Shown in pieces: positions 43,960 through 53,209 of a DNA stretch of 64,000 bases (its first letter is position 1; the number at the start of each line of letters is the position of its first letter). Both the position numbers and the translations under genes were made by a program. The stretch spans positions 62,001 to 126,000 of the forward strand of contig NZ_LZRU01000012.1 of the NCBI RefSeq assembly GCF_002159085.1. Direction: 5' to 3'. The notes beneath the pieces were generated by a model, which saw nothing but the letters and a program-made list of their open reading frames with translations, was not told where the DNA came from and searched no databases. This stretch comes from Thermobacillus sp. ZCTH02-B1 (lineage in GTDB: Bacteria; Bacillota; Bacilli; Paenibacillales; Paenibacillaceae).

Positions 43960-44020
43960 ACGGTACGACGTACCGTCAACTCGCAAATGCACCGACGCGC
44001 CGTAACGGTACGGCGTACCG
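43960..44020. repeat. Twin palindromes in the rnpB-nif3 gap
   Basis: ACGGTACGACGTACCGT (43960-43976) and CGGTACGGCGTACCG (44006-44020) are near-identical inverted repeats with centres about 45 bp apart. Each is preceded by TAA. They lie in a 300-nt gap with no supported gene, between the rnpB promoter and the 3' end of the Nif3-like gene. They could be paired operator sites or small RNA hairpins; no function is shown. Confidence 0.6.
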
Positions 44021-44119
44021 CCCATGCGCGATCCGAAAGCAGCCGGCGGCTCCCCTCCGGAACTCCGGCCGCACACTGCTCCGGCCGCCATCGTCCCATA
44101 CCGCCGCCGGACGCGCCGC

Positions 44120-45235
44120 CTACATCACCCGGAACGGATCGGTCGGCACCGACGACGGGATCACCTCAGTCAGATACCCGGCCGCCGCCAGCTCCGCCGC
44201 CAGCCGCTCGGCCGTCTTCGCCTTCATGATGTTCTCCGCGTTGTGCCCCGGATCGACGAGCGCCAGCCCGGCGGCCAGCGCGTCCTGCGCCGTGTGATAA
44301 TCGATGTCGCCGGTGACGAACACGTCGACTCCGGCCCGGAGCGCGTGCCGCATGTAGCGCGAGCCGGAGCCGCCGAGCACCGCGGCCCGCCGGACGACCC
44401 GGTCCGGATCGCCGACGATGCGGACGAACGGCACGTCGAGCGCCTCCTTCACGCGAAGCGCGAACGCCTCCAGCGTCGCCGGCTCCTTCAGCCGCCCGAA
44501 GCGGCCGAGGCCGCTCGTCTTCCCCGGCAGAACCAGCGGGAAGATGTCGTAAGCCGGCTCCTCGTAGGGATGCGCCTCCAGCATCGCCCGCACGATCGGC
44601 TCTTGAAGCGACTCCGGCAAAATCGTCTCGATCCGGTACTCCTTCACCCGCTCCAGCTGGCCCTGCGTGCCGATGTGCGGGTTCGTCCCCTCGCCCGGAC
44701 GGAACGTGCCGGTTCCCTCCACCTCGAAGCTGCAGCAGTCGTACCGGCCGATGTGGCCGGCGCCCGCCCGCCAGACCGCCTCCTGCACGGCCTGCCGGTG
44801 CGTCTCCGGCACGTAGACGACGAGCTTGAGCAGCGGATCGACGTGGACCGGCTCGAGGCAGCCTTCGCTCTCGATGCCGAGACACTCGGCCATCCAGTCG
44901 TTCATGCCGCCTTCCGCGACATCCAGGTTCGTGTGCGCCACGTAGACCGCGATGTCGTTTTTGATCAGCTTCTCGAACACGCGCCCCGCCGGCGTCGACG
45001 TATCGATCGCCTTGAGCGGATGATAGATGATCGCGTGGTGCGCGATGATGAGATCCGCCCCGGCCGCGATCGCCTCGTCGACGACGGCATCCGTCACGTC
45101 AAGCGCGACGAGCGCCTTCCGGATCTCCTTCCCCAGCGTGCCGACCTGCAGGCCGATCCGGTCGTTCTCGACCGCCAGATGCCTTGGCGCGAACCGCTCC
45201 ATCAGCCCGATCACGAAATGCCCGCTTGCAAACAT
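44120..45235 (-). CDS. Nif3-like dinuclear metal centre protein (YqfO type)
   Basis: Widely conserved hexameric metal protein of uncertain function, related to GTP cyclohydrolase I type 2 (NIF3). The product (371 aa from ATG 45235, GGGGAGG 7 nt upstream) has the two Nif3 halves with metal-binding ADLIIAHHAIIYHPLK, VAHTNLDVAEGGMND and late VFVTGDIDYHTAQDA and LVDPGHNAEN. Between them is the PII-like insert (KLVVYVPETHRQAVQEAVWRAGAG ... YEEPAYDIFPL) found in Gram-positive YqfO. It overlaps trmK by 25 nt. Confidence 0.93.
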   Translation of the reverse strand: MFASGHFVIGLMERFAPRHLAVENDRIGLQVGTLGKEIRKALVALDVTDAVVDEAIAAGADLIIAHHAIIYHPLKAIDTSTPAGRVFEKLIKNDIAVYVAHTNLDVAEGGMNDWMAECLGIESEGCLEPVHVDPLLKLVVYVPETHRQAVQEAVWRAGAGHIGRYDCCSFEVEGTGTFRPGEGTNPHIGTQGQLERVKEYRIETILPESLQEPIVRAMLEAHPYEEPAYDIFPLVLPGKTSGLGRFGRLKEPATLEAFALRVKEALDVPFVRIVGDPDRVVRRAAVLGGSGSRYMRHALRAGVDVFVTGDIDYHTAQDALAAGLALVDPGHNAENIMKAKTAERLAAELAAAGYLTEVIPSSVPTDPFRVM

Positions 45236-46005
45236 GCCATCACCTCCCCGATCAGTGCGATTTCTTCGCCCAGCTCCCGAAGCTTCCTCGCCGCTTCCGG
45301 CGAATCGGACCGTTCGATCTGCCGGCGGATGGTTTCCATCTTGTCGAGCTCCGAGCGCCATTTCCCGAAGAACCGTTCATCCGGCTGCCGGAGCAGCCAC
45401 GGCCCCATGCGCAGCAGAAGCGCCCTCAGCCGTTCGGGCGGATGCTCGAGCCCGAGGAACGACGGGTCGTAGAGCGCCGCGTTCAGCCTGTCCGCGTCCT
45501 TCAGCCTCCGCGCCTCCAGCATTTCGTACCATCGGCCGTCCTCCTCCACGATCCGCTCGGATGCCAGATGCCAGCCGTGTTCCAGCAGCCAGCGCCTGAC
45601 AAGGTCCTCGCCGACGTTCGGCTGGAGCACCAGCGTCCGCACGCCGCGAAGCTTGCCGGCCGCTTCCCCCGCGTCCAAAATGGAGGCGATCAGCGCGCCG
45701 CCCATGCCCGCGATGACGACGCAGTCGACCTCGCCCGGCGCGATGACGGCCAGTCCGTCTCCCTTGCGGACGGCCACGACGTCCGCAAGCCCGTCGGCCT
45801 CGATCCGGGCCATCGATTGCCGAAGCGGGCCGTCCCGGACTTCGCCGGCGACGGCGAACGGCGATTTGCCGGTCGATACGAGCCAAGCCGGCAACAGCGC
45901 GTGGTCCGAGCCGATATCCGCGACGCGCGCCCCCGGCGGCACCAGCTCCGCGACGGCCGACAACCTGGCGGACAGCGCCCGTCTCGCCGCGGCCGCCGCC
46001 TTCAT
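45211..46005 (-). CDS. trmK: tRNA (adenine22-N1)-methyltransferase TrmK
   Basis: Methylates N1 of A22 in certain tRNAs using SAM. The 264-aa protein has the SAM motif VADIGSDHALLPAWLV, the catalytic-region VIAGMGGALIASIL, TLVLQPNVGEDLVRRWL and a C-terminal coiled coil (ELDKMETIRRQIERS). ATG 46005 overlaps the stop of the upstream membrane-protein gene (ATGA). The pair trmK-nif3 matches yqfN-yqfO of B. subtilis. Confidence 0.93.
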   Translation of the reverse strand: MKAAAAARRALSARLSAVAELVPPGARVADIGSDHALLPAWLVSTGKSPFAVAGEVRDGPLRQSMARIEADGLADVVAVRKGDGLAVIAPGEVDCVVIAGMGGALIASILDAGEAAGKLRGVRTLVLQPNVGEDLVRRWLLEHGWHLASERIVEEDGRWYEMLEARRLKDADRLNAALYDPSFLGLEHPPERLRALLLRMGPWLLRQPDERFFGKWRSELDKMETIRRQIERSDSPEAARKLRELGEEIALIGEVMACLQAGIS

Positions 46006-46832
46006 GCCACCCACACCGTCCACTGCTTGCGCAGCGCGTAGAAGATCCCGCCGGCAATCGCGATCTTCGCGATGAGCGCAAGCTGAATCCAGTCCGGCTG
46101 ACCCATCAGCACGGCGGCATACAGCTCCGGCATGAACCAGAGCGTCGCCGCCGCCCCGAGCAGCACGGCCGAAGACGGTTTCGACCATCGGTGGACAAAC
46201 CAGCTGAACCAGCCGAAGACGAACGAGGCGGGCAGCCAGAACAGCTCCACCTCGTACCACTGCGGCTGGTCGCCGTCGGACGCGAGCAGCATCGCGTAGA
46301 CGAGGAAAATGGCCAGCCATCCGCAATAATGAAGGAACGGGAACCGGGCCGCGATGCCGAACACGATCCAGAACAGCCCGCATCCGATCAGGAACAGCGA
46401 CGTCCAGAGCGGCGTGTCCAGTCCGTGCAGACGCAGCATGGCGATGCCCGCAAGGAGCAGCGTCAGCATGCCGAGGCTGATCAGCGCAAGGCCGACGGCC
46501 TCGCTCCTGCGCCGCCGCCTGAGCCCGAAATAGAGCAGCAGCACGACGGCGAAGAGCGAAAGCGCCGTTTGCAATACGGGGTGGAAGACGCTAAAATAAA
46601 GGACAACAAGACAGACGACGGAAAATATGCCAAATGCAAGAAACCATTGTTTTCCGCTCGCGCTGTTCACGACGGAGACGGCGCGGACCGCCCATCCGGT
46701 GTCGGGGCGTCCGATTTCCTCGTCCGACTTGTACAGATTCATCAGGAAATCGCAATATTGATCCGGCAGCAGCCTGTTCTTCTGCCAGTAATCAATCTCA
46801 CGGATGATCGTTCTGCGTCGCTCCTCGTTCAT
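46002..46832 (-). CDS. Multi-pass membrane protein with DUF2157-like N-terminus
   Basis: Product of unknown function, 276 aa. Residues 1-60 are a soluble helical region (IIREIDYWQKNRLLPDQYCDFLMNLY) resembling DUF2157 N-termini. About eight hydrophobic helices follow, ending with GGIFYALRKQW. AAAGGA lies 11-12 nt before ATG 46832. It lies between rpoD and trmK, where B. subtilis has cccA and others, and is coupled to trmK by a 4-nt overlap. Confidence 0.75.
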   Translation of the reverse strand: MNEERRRTIIREIDYWQKNRLLPDQYCDFLMNLYKSDEEIGRPDTGWAVRAVSVVNSASGKQWFLAFGIFSVVCLVVLYFSVFHPVLQTALSLFAVVLLLYFGLRRRRRSEAVGLALISLGMLTLLLAGIAMLRLHGLDTPLWTSLFLIGCGLFWIVFGIAARFPFLHYCGWLAIFLVYAMLLASDGDQPQWYEVELFWLPASFVFGWFSWFVHRWSKPSSAVLLGAAATLWFMPELYAAVLMGQPDWIQLALIAKIAIAGGIFYALRKQWTVWVA

Positions 46833-46885
46833 CCGGCACTCGTTCCTTTCCGGCAAGGCGCGCGGACACGCCTCTCCGTGGTGAT

Positions 46886-46920
46886 AAAAGGGGACCTTCC
46901 TGCCGACGCAGTCAGGTCCC
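46886..46920 (-). terminator. Terminator of rpoD
   Basis: On the minus strand GGGACCT and AGGTCCC form the outer stem and CTGC/GCAG an inner one, followed by CTTTTATC, 12 nt past the rpoD stop. Confidence 0.75.
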
Positions 46921-46931
46921 GTGCGTTCCCG

Positions 46932-48113
46932 TCACTCCAGGAAATCCTTCAGCCGCTTGCTGCGGCTCGGATGCCGCAATTTGCGCAGCGCCTTCGCCTC
47001 GATCTGGCGGATCCGCTCGCGCGTGACGCCGAACACCTTGCCGACTTCCTCGAGCGTGCGGGTGCGGCCGTCATCCAGACCGAAGCGCAGCCTGAGGACA
47101 TTCTCCTCGCGTTCGGTCAGCGTATCGAGCACATCCTCGAGCTGCTCCTTCAGCAGTTCGTACGCCGCCGCGTCGGCCGGCGCCAGCGCCTCCTGGTCCT
47201 CGATGAAGTCGCCCAGATGCGAATCGTCCTCCTCGCCGATCGGCGTCTCGAGCGATACCGGCTCCTGCGCGATCTTCATGATTTCCCGGACCTTCTCCAC
47301 GCTGAGATCCATCTCCGCCGCGATCTCCTCCGGCGTCGGTTCCCGGCCCAGTTCCTGAAGCAGTTGCCTCGATACCCGGATCAGCTTGTTGATCGTCTCG
47401 ACCATGTGCACCGGGATGCGGATCGTCCGTGCCTGATCGGCGATCGCGCGCGTGATGGCCTGACGGATCCACCAGGTGGCGTACGTGCTGAACTTGAATC
47501 CCTTGCCGTGGTCGAACTTCTCGACCGCCTTGATGAGCCCCATGTTGCCTTCCTGGATCAGATCGAGGAACAGCATGCCGCGGCCGACGTAACGTTTCGC
47601 GATGCTGACGACGAGGCGGAGGTTTGCTTCCGCAAGCCGCCGCTTCGCTTCCTCGTCGCCCTGCTCGATCCGCTTCGCGAGCTCGATTTCCTCCTCGGCG
47701 GTGAGCAGCGGCACGCGTCCGATCTCCTTCAGATACATCCGGACGGGATCGTTGATCTTGATCCCCGGCGGCAGCGAGAGATCGTCGTCGAAGTTGAAGT
47801 CGTCGTCATGATGGTCGTGATGGTCGTGATGGTCGTGATGATCGCGATCGACGCCTCTCGCCGGAAGCGGACGGTGTTTCCGGTTGTCGCCATCGTCATC
47901 ATCGTCGTCTTCGTTCGTCACTTCGATGCCGAGCTCTTCAAGCTGCTCGAAGAATTCGTCGATCTGCTCCGGCTCCTGGTCAAACGGGGCGAGCTTCTCC
48001 ATGATTTCCTTGTAAGATAAGGACGAGCGTTTCTTGCCCGCTTCGATCAATTGCTGCTTGACGGCTTCCAGCTTTTGTTCCGCGTCCTGTTCCGTGTGGT
48101 GATCGTTCGTCAT
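46932..48113 (-). CDS. rpoD: Primary sigma factor RpoD/SigA
   Basis: Housekeeping sigma factor, 393 aa (B. subtilis SigA is 371). Region 1.1 (1-65) includes [14 protein letters not shown]. An acidic linker and a His/Asp repeat ([15 protein letters not shown], about 90-105) precede region 1.2 ([11 protein letters not shown]). Region 2 has [18 protein letters not shown]; region 3 and region 4 ([20 protein letters not shown]) are complete. GGAGG precedes the ATG at 48113. It follows dnaG by 18 nt, the classic dnaG-sigA operon. Confidence 0.97.
   Translation of the reverse strand: MTNDHHTEQDAEQKLEAVKQQLIEAGKKRSSLSYKEIMEKLAPFDQEPEQIDEFFEQLEELGIEVTNEDDDDDDGDNRKHRPLPARGVDRDHHDHHDHHDHHDDDFNFDDDLSLPPGIKINDPVRMYLKEIGRVPLLTAEEEIELAKRIEQGDEEAKRRLAEANLRLVVSIAKRYVGRGMLFLDLIQEGNMGLIKAVEKFDHGKGFKFSTYATWWIRQAITRAIADQARTIRIPVHMVETINKLIRVSRQLLQELGREPTPEEIAAEMDLSVEKVREIMKIAQEPVSLETPIGEEDDSHLGDFIEDQEALAPADAAAYELLKEQLEDVLDTLTEREENVLRLRFGLDDGRTRTLEEVGKVFGVTRERIRQIEAKALRKLRHPSRSKRLKDFLE
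47806..47845 (-). repeat. 9-bp tandem repeat inside rpoD
   Basis: About four copies of a 9-bp unit (GATGGTCGT on the plus strand) encode alternating Asp-His-His triplets in the rpoD linker. The unit is a multiple of three, so length changes would keep frame. Confidence 0.85.
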
Positions 48114-48131
48114 ACTCCGACTCCCTCCTCC

Positions 48132-49985
48132 CTAGGACGGTCGCGTGGCCTTTCCTCTCAACTGTCTCTCCAGGTTGTGGATTTCGACGGCGATTCTGGC
48201 GGCCCGCAGCGCGTCGCCGGCCCGTTCGGCGCGTATCCGTTCTTCCACCCGTTCCTTCAACGCCGCAAGTCGCTGCCGTCTCAGCACTTCCTCCGCATAG
48301 GCTTCCAGGTTGTCGCTCGTGCAGGGCGGCACGGTCTCCATGCTCAGAATCGAGGCGGCAGTCCGTTCCAAACGTTCGTCCTGGAGGGTCGAGAAAAATC
48401 GGGTGACATCCGGCTCGTTGCCTTGTGCGTAGTAGGCATACAGATAAGCGGCAATCGCCGCATGGTCTTCCGCCTGGAAAGCGTCTCCCAGTTTGTCACG
48501 CACATATTCGGCCGCTTCCGCGTCGTGCATCATCCAGTACAACAACGTCCGTTCGACGTGATGACGTCCCGGCGGCTCCGGCACCCATCCTGCGGGCGGG
48601 GGAGCCGTCTCATTCCTACCATTATTCCACCGATTGCCCGACTTATCCCCGGGGATCGGTTTTTTTTGCGCGGCGGAGCGAATCCGGGCGCACTCCTGCC
48701 TCAGCGTCTCCAACGGAAAATCGAACTCCCGCGCGAGTTCCCTCAGGTAAAATTCCCTTTCGGCCGGCGAATCGAGACCGGCAATGACGCGCACCGCTTC
48801 GAGCACGTAATCCTTGCGTCCTTCTTCTTCCAGCATTTTATGGTTTTTGCGGAGAAATATTAGCCTGAATTTGACGGCGGACATCGGCTGTCCGATCATG
48901 TCGCGCACGAACGACTCCGGACCGTATTTCCCGATGTATTCGTCGGGATCCAGTCCGCCGGGCAGCAGAACGATTTTGACCGGCATGCCGGCGCTCTCGA
49001 AGATCGCCGCGGTCTTCAGCGCCGCCGCCTGCCCCGCGTCGTCGCCGTCATAGCAGATCACCGCTTCTTCGGCGACGCGACGGAGGATGGCCGCGTGTTC
49101 CTCCGTGAACGACGTGCCCATCGAGGCGACGCCGTTCCGCACGCCGGCATCCCACGCCCGGATGACGTCCATGTATCCCTCGAACAGGACAACCCTCCCC
49201 GATTTCCGGATTTCCGGCCGCGCTTCGTGGAAGTTGTAGAGCACGCGGCTTTTGTTGAACAGCACGGAATCCGGCGAATTGATATATTTCGGCTGTCCGT
49301 CATGCAGAATGCGGCCGGCGAACGCGATCGTCCTGCCGTCGCGGTCCCGGATCGGGAACATGATGCGGCCCCGGAACCGGTCGTAGTAGCCGGTGCCGTC
49401 GCTGCGCGCGGCTACCAACCCGCCCTTCTCCATGAGCCGCATATCGTAGCCCCTCTTCTCGAGAAAACCGGTCAGGAGATCCCCTCGCTCGGGCGCGATT
49501 CCGATCATGAACCGGTCGATCAGCTTGTCCGACATGCCCCGGCGCTTGAGATATTCCTTCGCTTCCTTGCCGTGCTCGGTATTCTGGAGCAGATAGTGGT
49601 AGAATTTCGCCGCGTATTCGTGCGCCTCGATCAGCTTCTGCCGTTCAAGCTGCGCGGGAGAAGGCTCCGCCGGAACGCCGGCGCCGCGGGGAAGCGGTAT
49701 GCCCGCCTCCTCGGCCATGACGCGTACGGCTTCCGGAAACGTATAGCCTTCGAGCTCCATGCGAAACCGGATGACGTTGCCGCTCTTGCCGCAACCGTAA
49801 CAGTGGAAGATGCCTTTCTCCGGAGTGACGGTGAACGATGGTGTTTTCTCGGAGTGAAACGGGCACAGACCCTTCAGATACTTGCCGCTCTTCGTCAGGT
49901 GAACGGTCCGACCGACCGTTTCGACGATGTCGTGTGCGCGCAGGACAGCCTGGATGACATCCTCCGGAATTCTGCCGCCGGCCAT
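48132..49985 (-). CDS. dnaG: DNA primase DnaG
   Basis: Makes RNA primers for replication. The 617-aa protein has the N-terminal zinc finger CPFHSEKTPSF ... FHCYGCGKSGN, the primase core, the TOPRIM domain with LFEGYMDVIRAW and CYDGDDAGQAA, and a DnaB-binding C-terminus (about 440-617). The ATG at 49985 is chosen: AAGGTG lies 6 nt upstream and homologues begin close to GRIPEDVIQAV. A SigH-type promoter lies upstream, and rpoD follows in the same operon. Confidence 0.96.
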   Translation of the reverse strand: MAGGRIPEDVIQAVLRAHDIVETVGRTVHLTKSGKYLKGLCPFHSEKTPSFTVTPEKGIFHCYGCGKSGNVIRFRMELEGYTFPEAVRVMAEEAGIPLPRGAGVPAEPSPAQLERQKLIEAHEYAAKFYHYLLQNTEHGKEAKEYLKRRGMSDKLIDRFMIGIAPERGDLLTGFLEKRGYDMRLMEKGGLVAARSDGTGYYDRFRGRIMFPIRDRDGRTIAFAGRILHDGQPKYINSPDSVLFNKSRVLYNFHEARPEIRKSGRVVLFEGYMDVIRAWDAGVRNGVASMGTSFTEEHAAILRRVAEEAVICYDGDDAGQAAALKTAAIFESAGMPVKIVLLPGGLDPDEYIGKYGPESFVRDMIGQPMSAVKFRLIFLRKNHKMLEEEGRKDYVLEAVRVIAGLDSPAEREFYLRELAREFDFPLETLRQECARIRSAAQKKPIPGDKSGNRWNNGRNETAPPPAGWVPEPPGRHHVERTLLYWMMHDAEAAEYVRDKLGDAFQAEDHAAIAAYLYAYYAQGNEPDVTRFFSTLQDERLERTAASILSMETVPPCTSDNLEAYAEEVLRRQRLAALKERVEERIRAERAGDALRAARIAVEIHNLERQLRGKATRPS

Positions 49986-50018
49986 CCGCATCACCTTCAC
50001 CCTGAATAACACGTATTA

Positions 50019-50047
50019 GTATTCTCTGCCTGTCACCATTATCCTGC
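50019..50047 (-). promoter_or_regulatory. SigH-type promoter of dnaG-rpoD
   Basis: On the minus strand GCAGGATAA (50039-50047) matches RNAGGAWWW at nine of nine and AGAGAATAC (50019-50027) matches RNNGAATWW at eight of nine, with an 11-bp spacer. The B. subtilis dnaG-sigA operon is also known to have a SigH promoter. The rest of the 50048-50264 gap has an AT-rich patch at about 50170-50210 but no clear gene or terminator. Confidence 0.65.
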
Positions 50048-50264
50048 ATGTCTCGCAAATCTTTTGTCACCATTTGTTGAAATCGCGGCCGATCTTCAGG
50101 GTCTCCGTCCGGAACGCGGCTGTCGGGCGACGCGCCCGTTCGCTCCGCGCTCCTCGCGCGCCCGCATCTTACGTTCTTTTTCTTACTATAAAAAAGATAT
50201 TCGTCGTCCGGACCGCTTTTCCTTCCGTATCGGATCCGACCGGACCGACCCGGCCGCGGGCCGT

Positions 50265-51110
50265 TCAGATCCACTGCCCGCCCGCTTTCCGGATATGCTC
50301 CATGATCAGGCTCGCCGTCTCTTCGACCGCGCGCCGGGATACGTCGATCACGAGGCAGCCGAGCCGCTCCATCACATCCCGCGCGTAGGCGAGTTCCCGC
50401 TCGATGCGCTCCGGTGCCGCATAGGGCGCGGTATCGGGAAGGCCGAGCGCCTTCAGCCGTTCCTTGCGGATCTGGTTGAGATCCTGCATGCCGATCGTCA
50501 GCCCGATGATCCGCCACCTGGGCACGCGCATGAGTTCGTCCGGCGGCTTCAGCTCCGGCACGAGCGGCACGTTCGCCACCTTGAACTTGCGGTGGGCGAG
50601 ATACATCGAGAGCGGCGTCTTCGACGTCCGCGAGACGCCGATCAGCACGATGTCCGCCTTCAGGATGCCCGAAGGGTCCTTCGCGTCGTCGTGCTTGACG
50701 GCGAACTCGACCGCCTCCACCCGGCGGAAATAATCGTCGTCGAGCTGATGGTTCAGGCCGGGTTTGTATTCCGGCCGGACGCCGGTGCGCTCCTCGAGCG
50801 CATCCATCAGCGGGCCGAGCGCGTCGATCGCCTTGACGCCGTCCCGCTCCGCGTACCGCGCCATCGCCTCGCGCAGATGCGGCAGCACCAGCGTGTACAG
50901 GATGATCGCCCGCTCCTCCCGCGCCTCGGTGACGATGGCGGCCAGCTGCCGCCGGTCCTTTACGAACGGCCGGCGCCGGATCTCGGTCCGCGCGGTCTGG
51001 AACTGCGCGACCGCCGCGCGCACGACGGCCTCGCCCGTCTCGCCGGCCGAATCCGAAACGGCGTAAATCACGCACGGTCGATCCGATCCATCCATCCGGA
51101 AACCGTCCAT
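50265..51110 (-). CDS. PPDK/PEP synthase regulatory kinase-phosphorylase (YqfL type)
   Basis: Bifunctional protein that phosphorylates and dephosphorylates pyruvate-phosphate dikinase or PEP synthase. The 281-aa protein has IYAVSDSAGETGEAVVRAA at the start, the P-loop-like IGVSRTSKTPLSMYLA, KVANVPLVPEL, and LTIGMQDLNQIRKERLKALGL, with C-terminal IDVSRRAVEETA. The start is uncertain: ATG 51110 (AGGCGG 9 nt upstream) or GTG 51119. It lies directly after glyS; ccpN, which sits between them in B. subtilis, is missing. Confidence 0.9.
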   Translation of the reverse strand: MDGFRMDGSDRPCVIYAVSDSAGETGEAVVRAAVAQFQTARTEIRRRPFVKDRRQLAAIVTEAREERAIILYTLVLPHLREAMARYAERDGVKAIDALGPLMDALEERTGVRPEYKPGLNHQLDDDYFRRVEAVEFAVKHDDAKDPSGILKADIVLIGVSRTSKTPLSMYLAHRKFKVANVPLVPELKPPDELMRVPRWRIIGLTIGMQDLNQIRKERLKALGLPDTAPYAAPERIERELAYARDVMERLGCLVIDVSRRAVEETASLIMEHIRKAGGQWI

Positions 51111-51130
51111 GCCGCGCACCCGCCTGTCCG

Positions 51131-53209
51131 TTACGGCCAGACGATCTTCGTGAAATCCGCGATCCGCCGGATGTCGGCCGCGACGGCCGCAAGCTGGGCC
51201 AGGCGGTTGTCCCGGACCGCCGGGTTGTCCGTCATGACCATGACCCGGTCGAAATAGGCGTTGATCGGGTCCTTCATCTCCGCGAGGGCCTCGAGCGCCC
51301 GCGCGGGATCACCCGCCTCCAGCGCCTCCCCGGCGCGGACGCGTGCGGAAGCGTGCGCCTCGTGCAGCCTGCGCTCCGCCTCGTCCTCGAACAGCGACGG
51401 ATCGACGTTCGCGTGCCCGGCCTTCGCCGCGAGGTTGCACACGCGGTTGAACGCGTCGTTCACGGCCTTGAACGCGTCGCCCCTCGCGACCGCCTCCGCC
51501 ACCGCTTCCGCCCGCTTCACCGCGAGCAGCGGATCATCGAAGCCCGACGCCATGACCGCGTCGGCCACGTCATACCGGATGCCCGCCTCCGACAGCACGT
51601 TCCGGACGCGCAGGCCGAAGAACTCGTACAGGTCGCGCAGAATCTCGTCGCGGCCGCGCTTCAGCCCGCGCTCTTTGTAAAGGTCGAGCGCGATGCCGAA
51701 CAGCTCGCCGAGCGTGACCGGCAGCTTGTGCGCAAGCAGCGTCTGCACGACGCCCGCCGCCTGGCGCCTGAGTGCGTACGGGTCCTGCGAGCCGGTCGGC
51801 ACGATCCCGATCGAAAAGCATCCGACGATCGTGTCGACCTTGTCGGCGATGCCGACGACGGCGCCGACCAGGCCCTCGGGCGGGCCGTCGCCCGCGTGGC
51901 GCGGACGGTAGTGTTCGTTCACCGCGCGGCAGACCGCCTCGCGCTCGCCCCGTTTGCGGGCGTAGTCTTCGCCCATGATCCCCTGGAGCTCGGGAAACTC
52001 ATACACCATCGACGTGACGAGGTCGAACTTGCAGATGTCCGCGGCCCGGCTGATGTCGGCGCGCACCGCCGCGTCGTCCGTCACACGGGAAGCGACGGCG
52101 TCGGCCATCCGTCGGATGCGGCGCGCCTTGTCGCCCATCGTGCCGAGCTCCTCGTGCCAGACGATCGTCTCGAGCTTCCCGAGCGCCTCGCCGATCGTGA
52201 GCTTCCGGTCCTCTTCGTAGAAGAATTTCGCGTCCGAGAGCCGCGCCCGGAGCACCTTCTCGTTCCCGCGGCGCACGACGTCGATGGAGGTCGCGTCGCC
52301 GTTGCGCACCGTGACGAAGTGCGGCAGCAGCCTGCCCTCGCCGTCGAACACCGGGAAATACCGCTGGTGCTCGCGCATCGAGGTGATCAGGACCTCCTGC
52401 GGAATGTCGAGGAACGCCGGATCGAACGAGCCGTACAGGACGGTCGGATATTCGACGAGGAACAGCACCTCTTCGAGCAGGTCGTCCGGCACCGCGATGT
52501 TCCAGCCGCGCTCGCGTTCCAGCGCCCCGATCTGCTTCAGGATCTCCGCCTTCCGCCCGTCGACGTCCGCCAGGACGTACTGCTCCCTGAGCTTCTCCGC
52601 GTATTCGGCCGGCTTCGCAAGGACCGCGTCCGCGCCGAGGAACCGGTGTCCGCGCGTCACGTTGCCGCTTGTTACACCGGCGATCTCAAACGGGACGACG
52701 CGCTCGCCGTACATTGCGACGATCCACCGGATCGGACGGACGAATCGCAGGTCGTGGCTGCCCCAGCGCATGCTCTTCGGGAACGTCATCGACGCGATGA
52801 TGCCCTTGAGCCCTTCCGGCAGCAGCTCGGCGGTCGGCTTTCCTTCGCCGCTCTTCATCGCGTAGACGTATTCGACGCCGCCCGTCTCCTTGAAATAGAG
52901 CTCGTCCGGCTGCACGCCCTGGCTGCGGGCGAAGCCGAGCGCCGCCTTCGTCCAGTTGCCGCTCTCGTCCACGGCGATCTTGCGCGCCGGTCCGCGCACT
53001 TCCTCGCGGACGTCGGCCTGACGTTCCGCCACGCCGCGCGCGAGCACCGCGATCCGGCGCGGCGTCGCGTACGCCTCGATCGATTCGAAGGCGATGCGCG
53101 ACGCTTCGAGCCATTCGGCCGTCTTCGCCTCGAGCTGATCCATCGCACCGCGGACAAAGCGGGCGGGCACTTCCTCCATCCCGATCTCGAGCAAGAGATC
53201 CTCAGCCAT
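51131..53209 (-). CDS. glyS: Glycyl-tRNA synthetase beta subunit
   Basis: Beta subunit of the tetrameric bacterial glycyl-tRNA synthetase, 692 aa. It begins [22 protein letters not shown] and includes [40 protein letters not shown], and an HD-like region followed by the anticodon-binding C-terminal domain ([20 protein letters not shown]). GGAGG lies about 9 nt ahead of ATG 53209. It overlaps glyQ by 8 nt. Confidence 0.97.
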   Translation of the reverse strand: MAEDLLLEIGMEEVPARFVRGAMDQLEAKTAEWLEASRIAFESIEAYATPRRIAVLARGVAERQADVREEVRGPARKIAVDESGNWTKAALGFARSQGVQPDELYFKETGGVEYVYAMKSGEGKPTAELLPEGLKGIIASMTFPKSMRWGSHDLRFVRPIRWIVAMYGERVVPFEIAGVTSGNVTRGHRFLGADAVLAKPAEYAEKLREQYVLADVDGRKAEILKQIGALERERGWNIAVPDDLLEEVLFLVEYPTVLYGSFDPAFLDIPQEVLITSMREHQRYFPVFDGEGRLLPHFVTVRNGDATSIDVVRRGNEKVLRARLSDAKFFYEEDRKLTIGEALGKLETIVWHEELGTMGDKARRIRRMADAVASRVTDDAAVRADISRAADICKFDLVTSMVYEFPELQGIMGEDYARKRGEREAVCRAVNEHYRPRHAGDGPPEGLVGAVVGIADKVDTIVGCFSIGIVPTGSQDPYALRRQAAGVVQTLLAHKLPVTLGELFGIALDLYKERGLKRGRDEILRDLYEFFGLRVRNVLSEAGIRYDVADAVMASGFDDPLLAVKRAEAVAEAVARGDAFKAVNDAFNRVCNLAAKAGHANVDPSLFEDEAERRLHEAHASARVRAGEALEAGDPARALEALAEMKDPINAYFDRVMVMTDNPAVRDNRLAQLAAVAADIRRIADFTKIVWP

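Noticed and set aside
47806..47845. CRISPR-like direct repeats
   Set aside because: The units are 9 bp, contiguous and in frame inside rpoD, with no spacers or cas genes.
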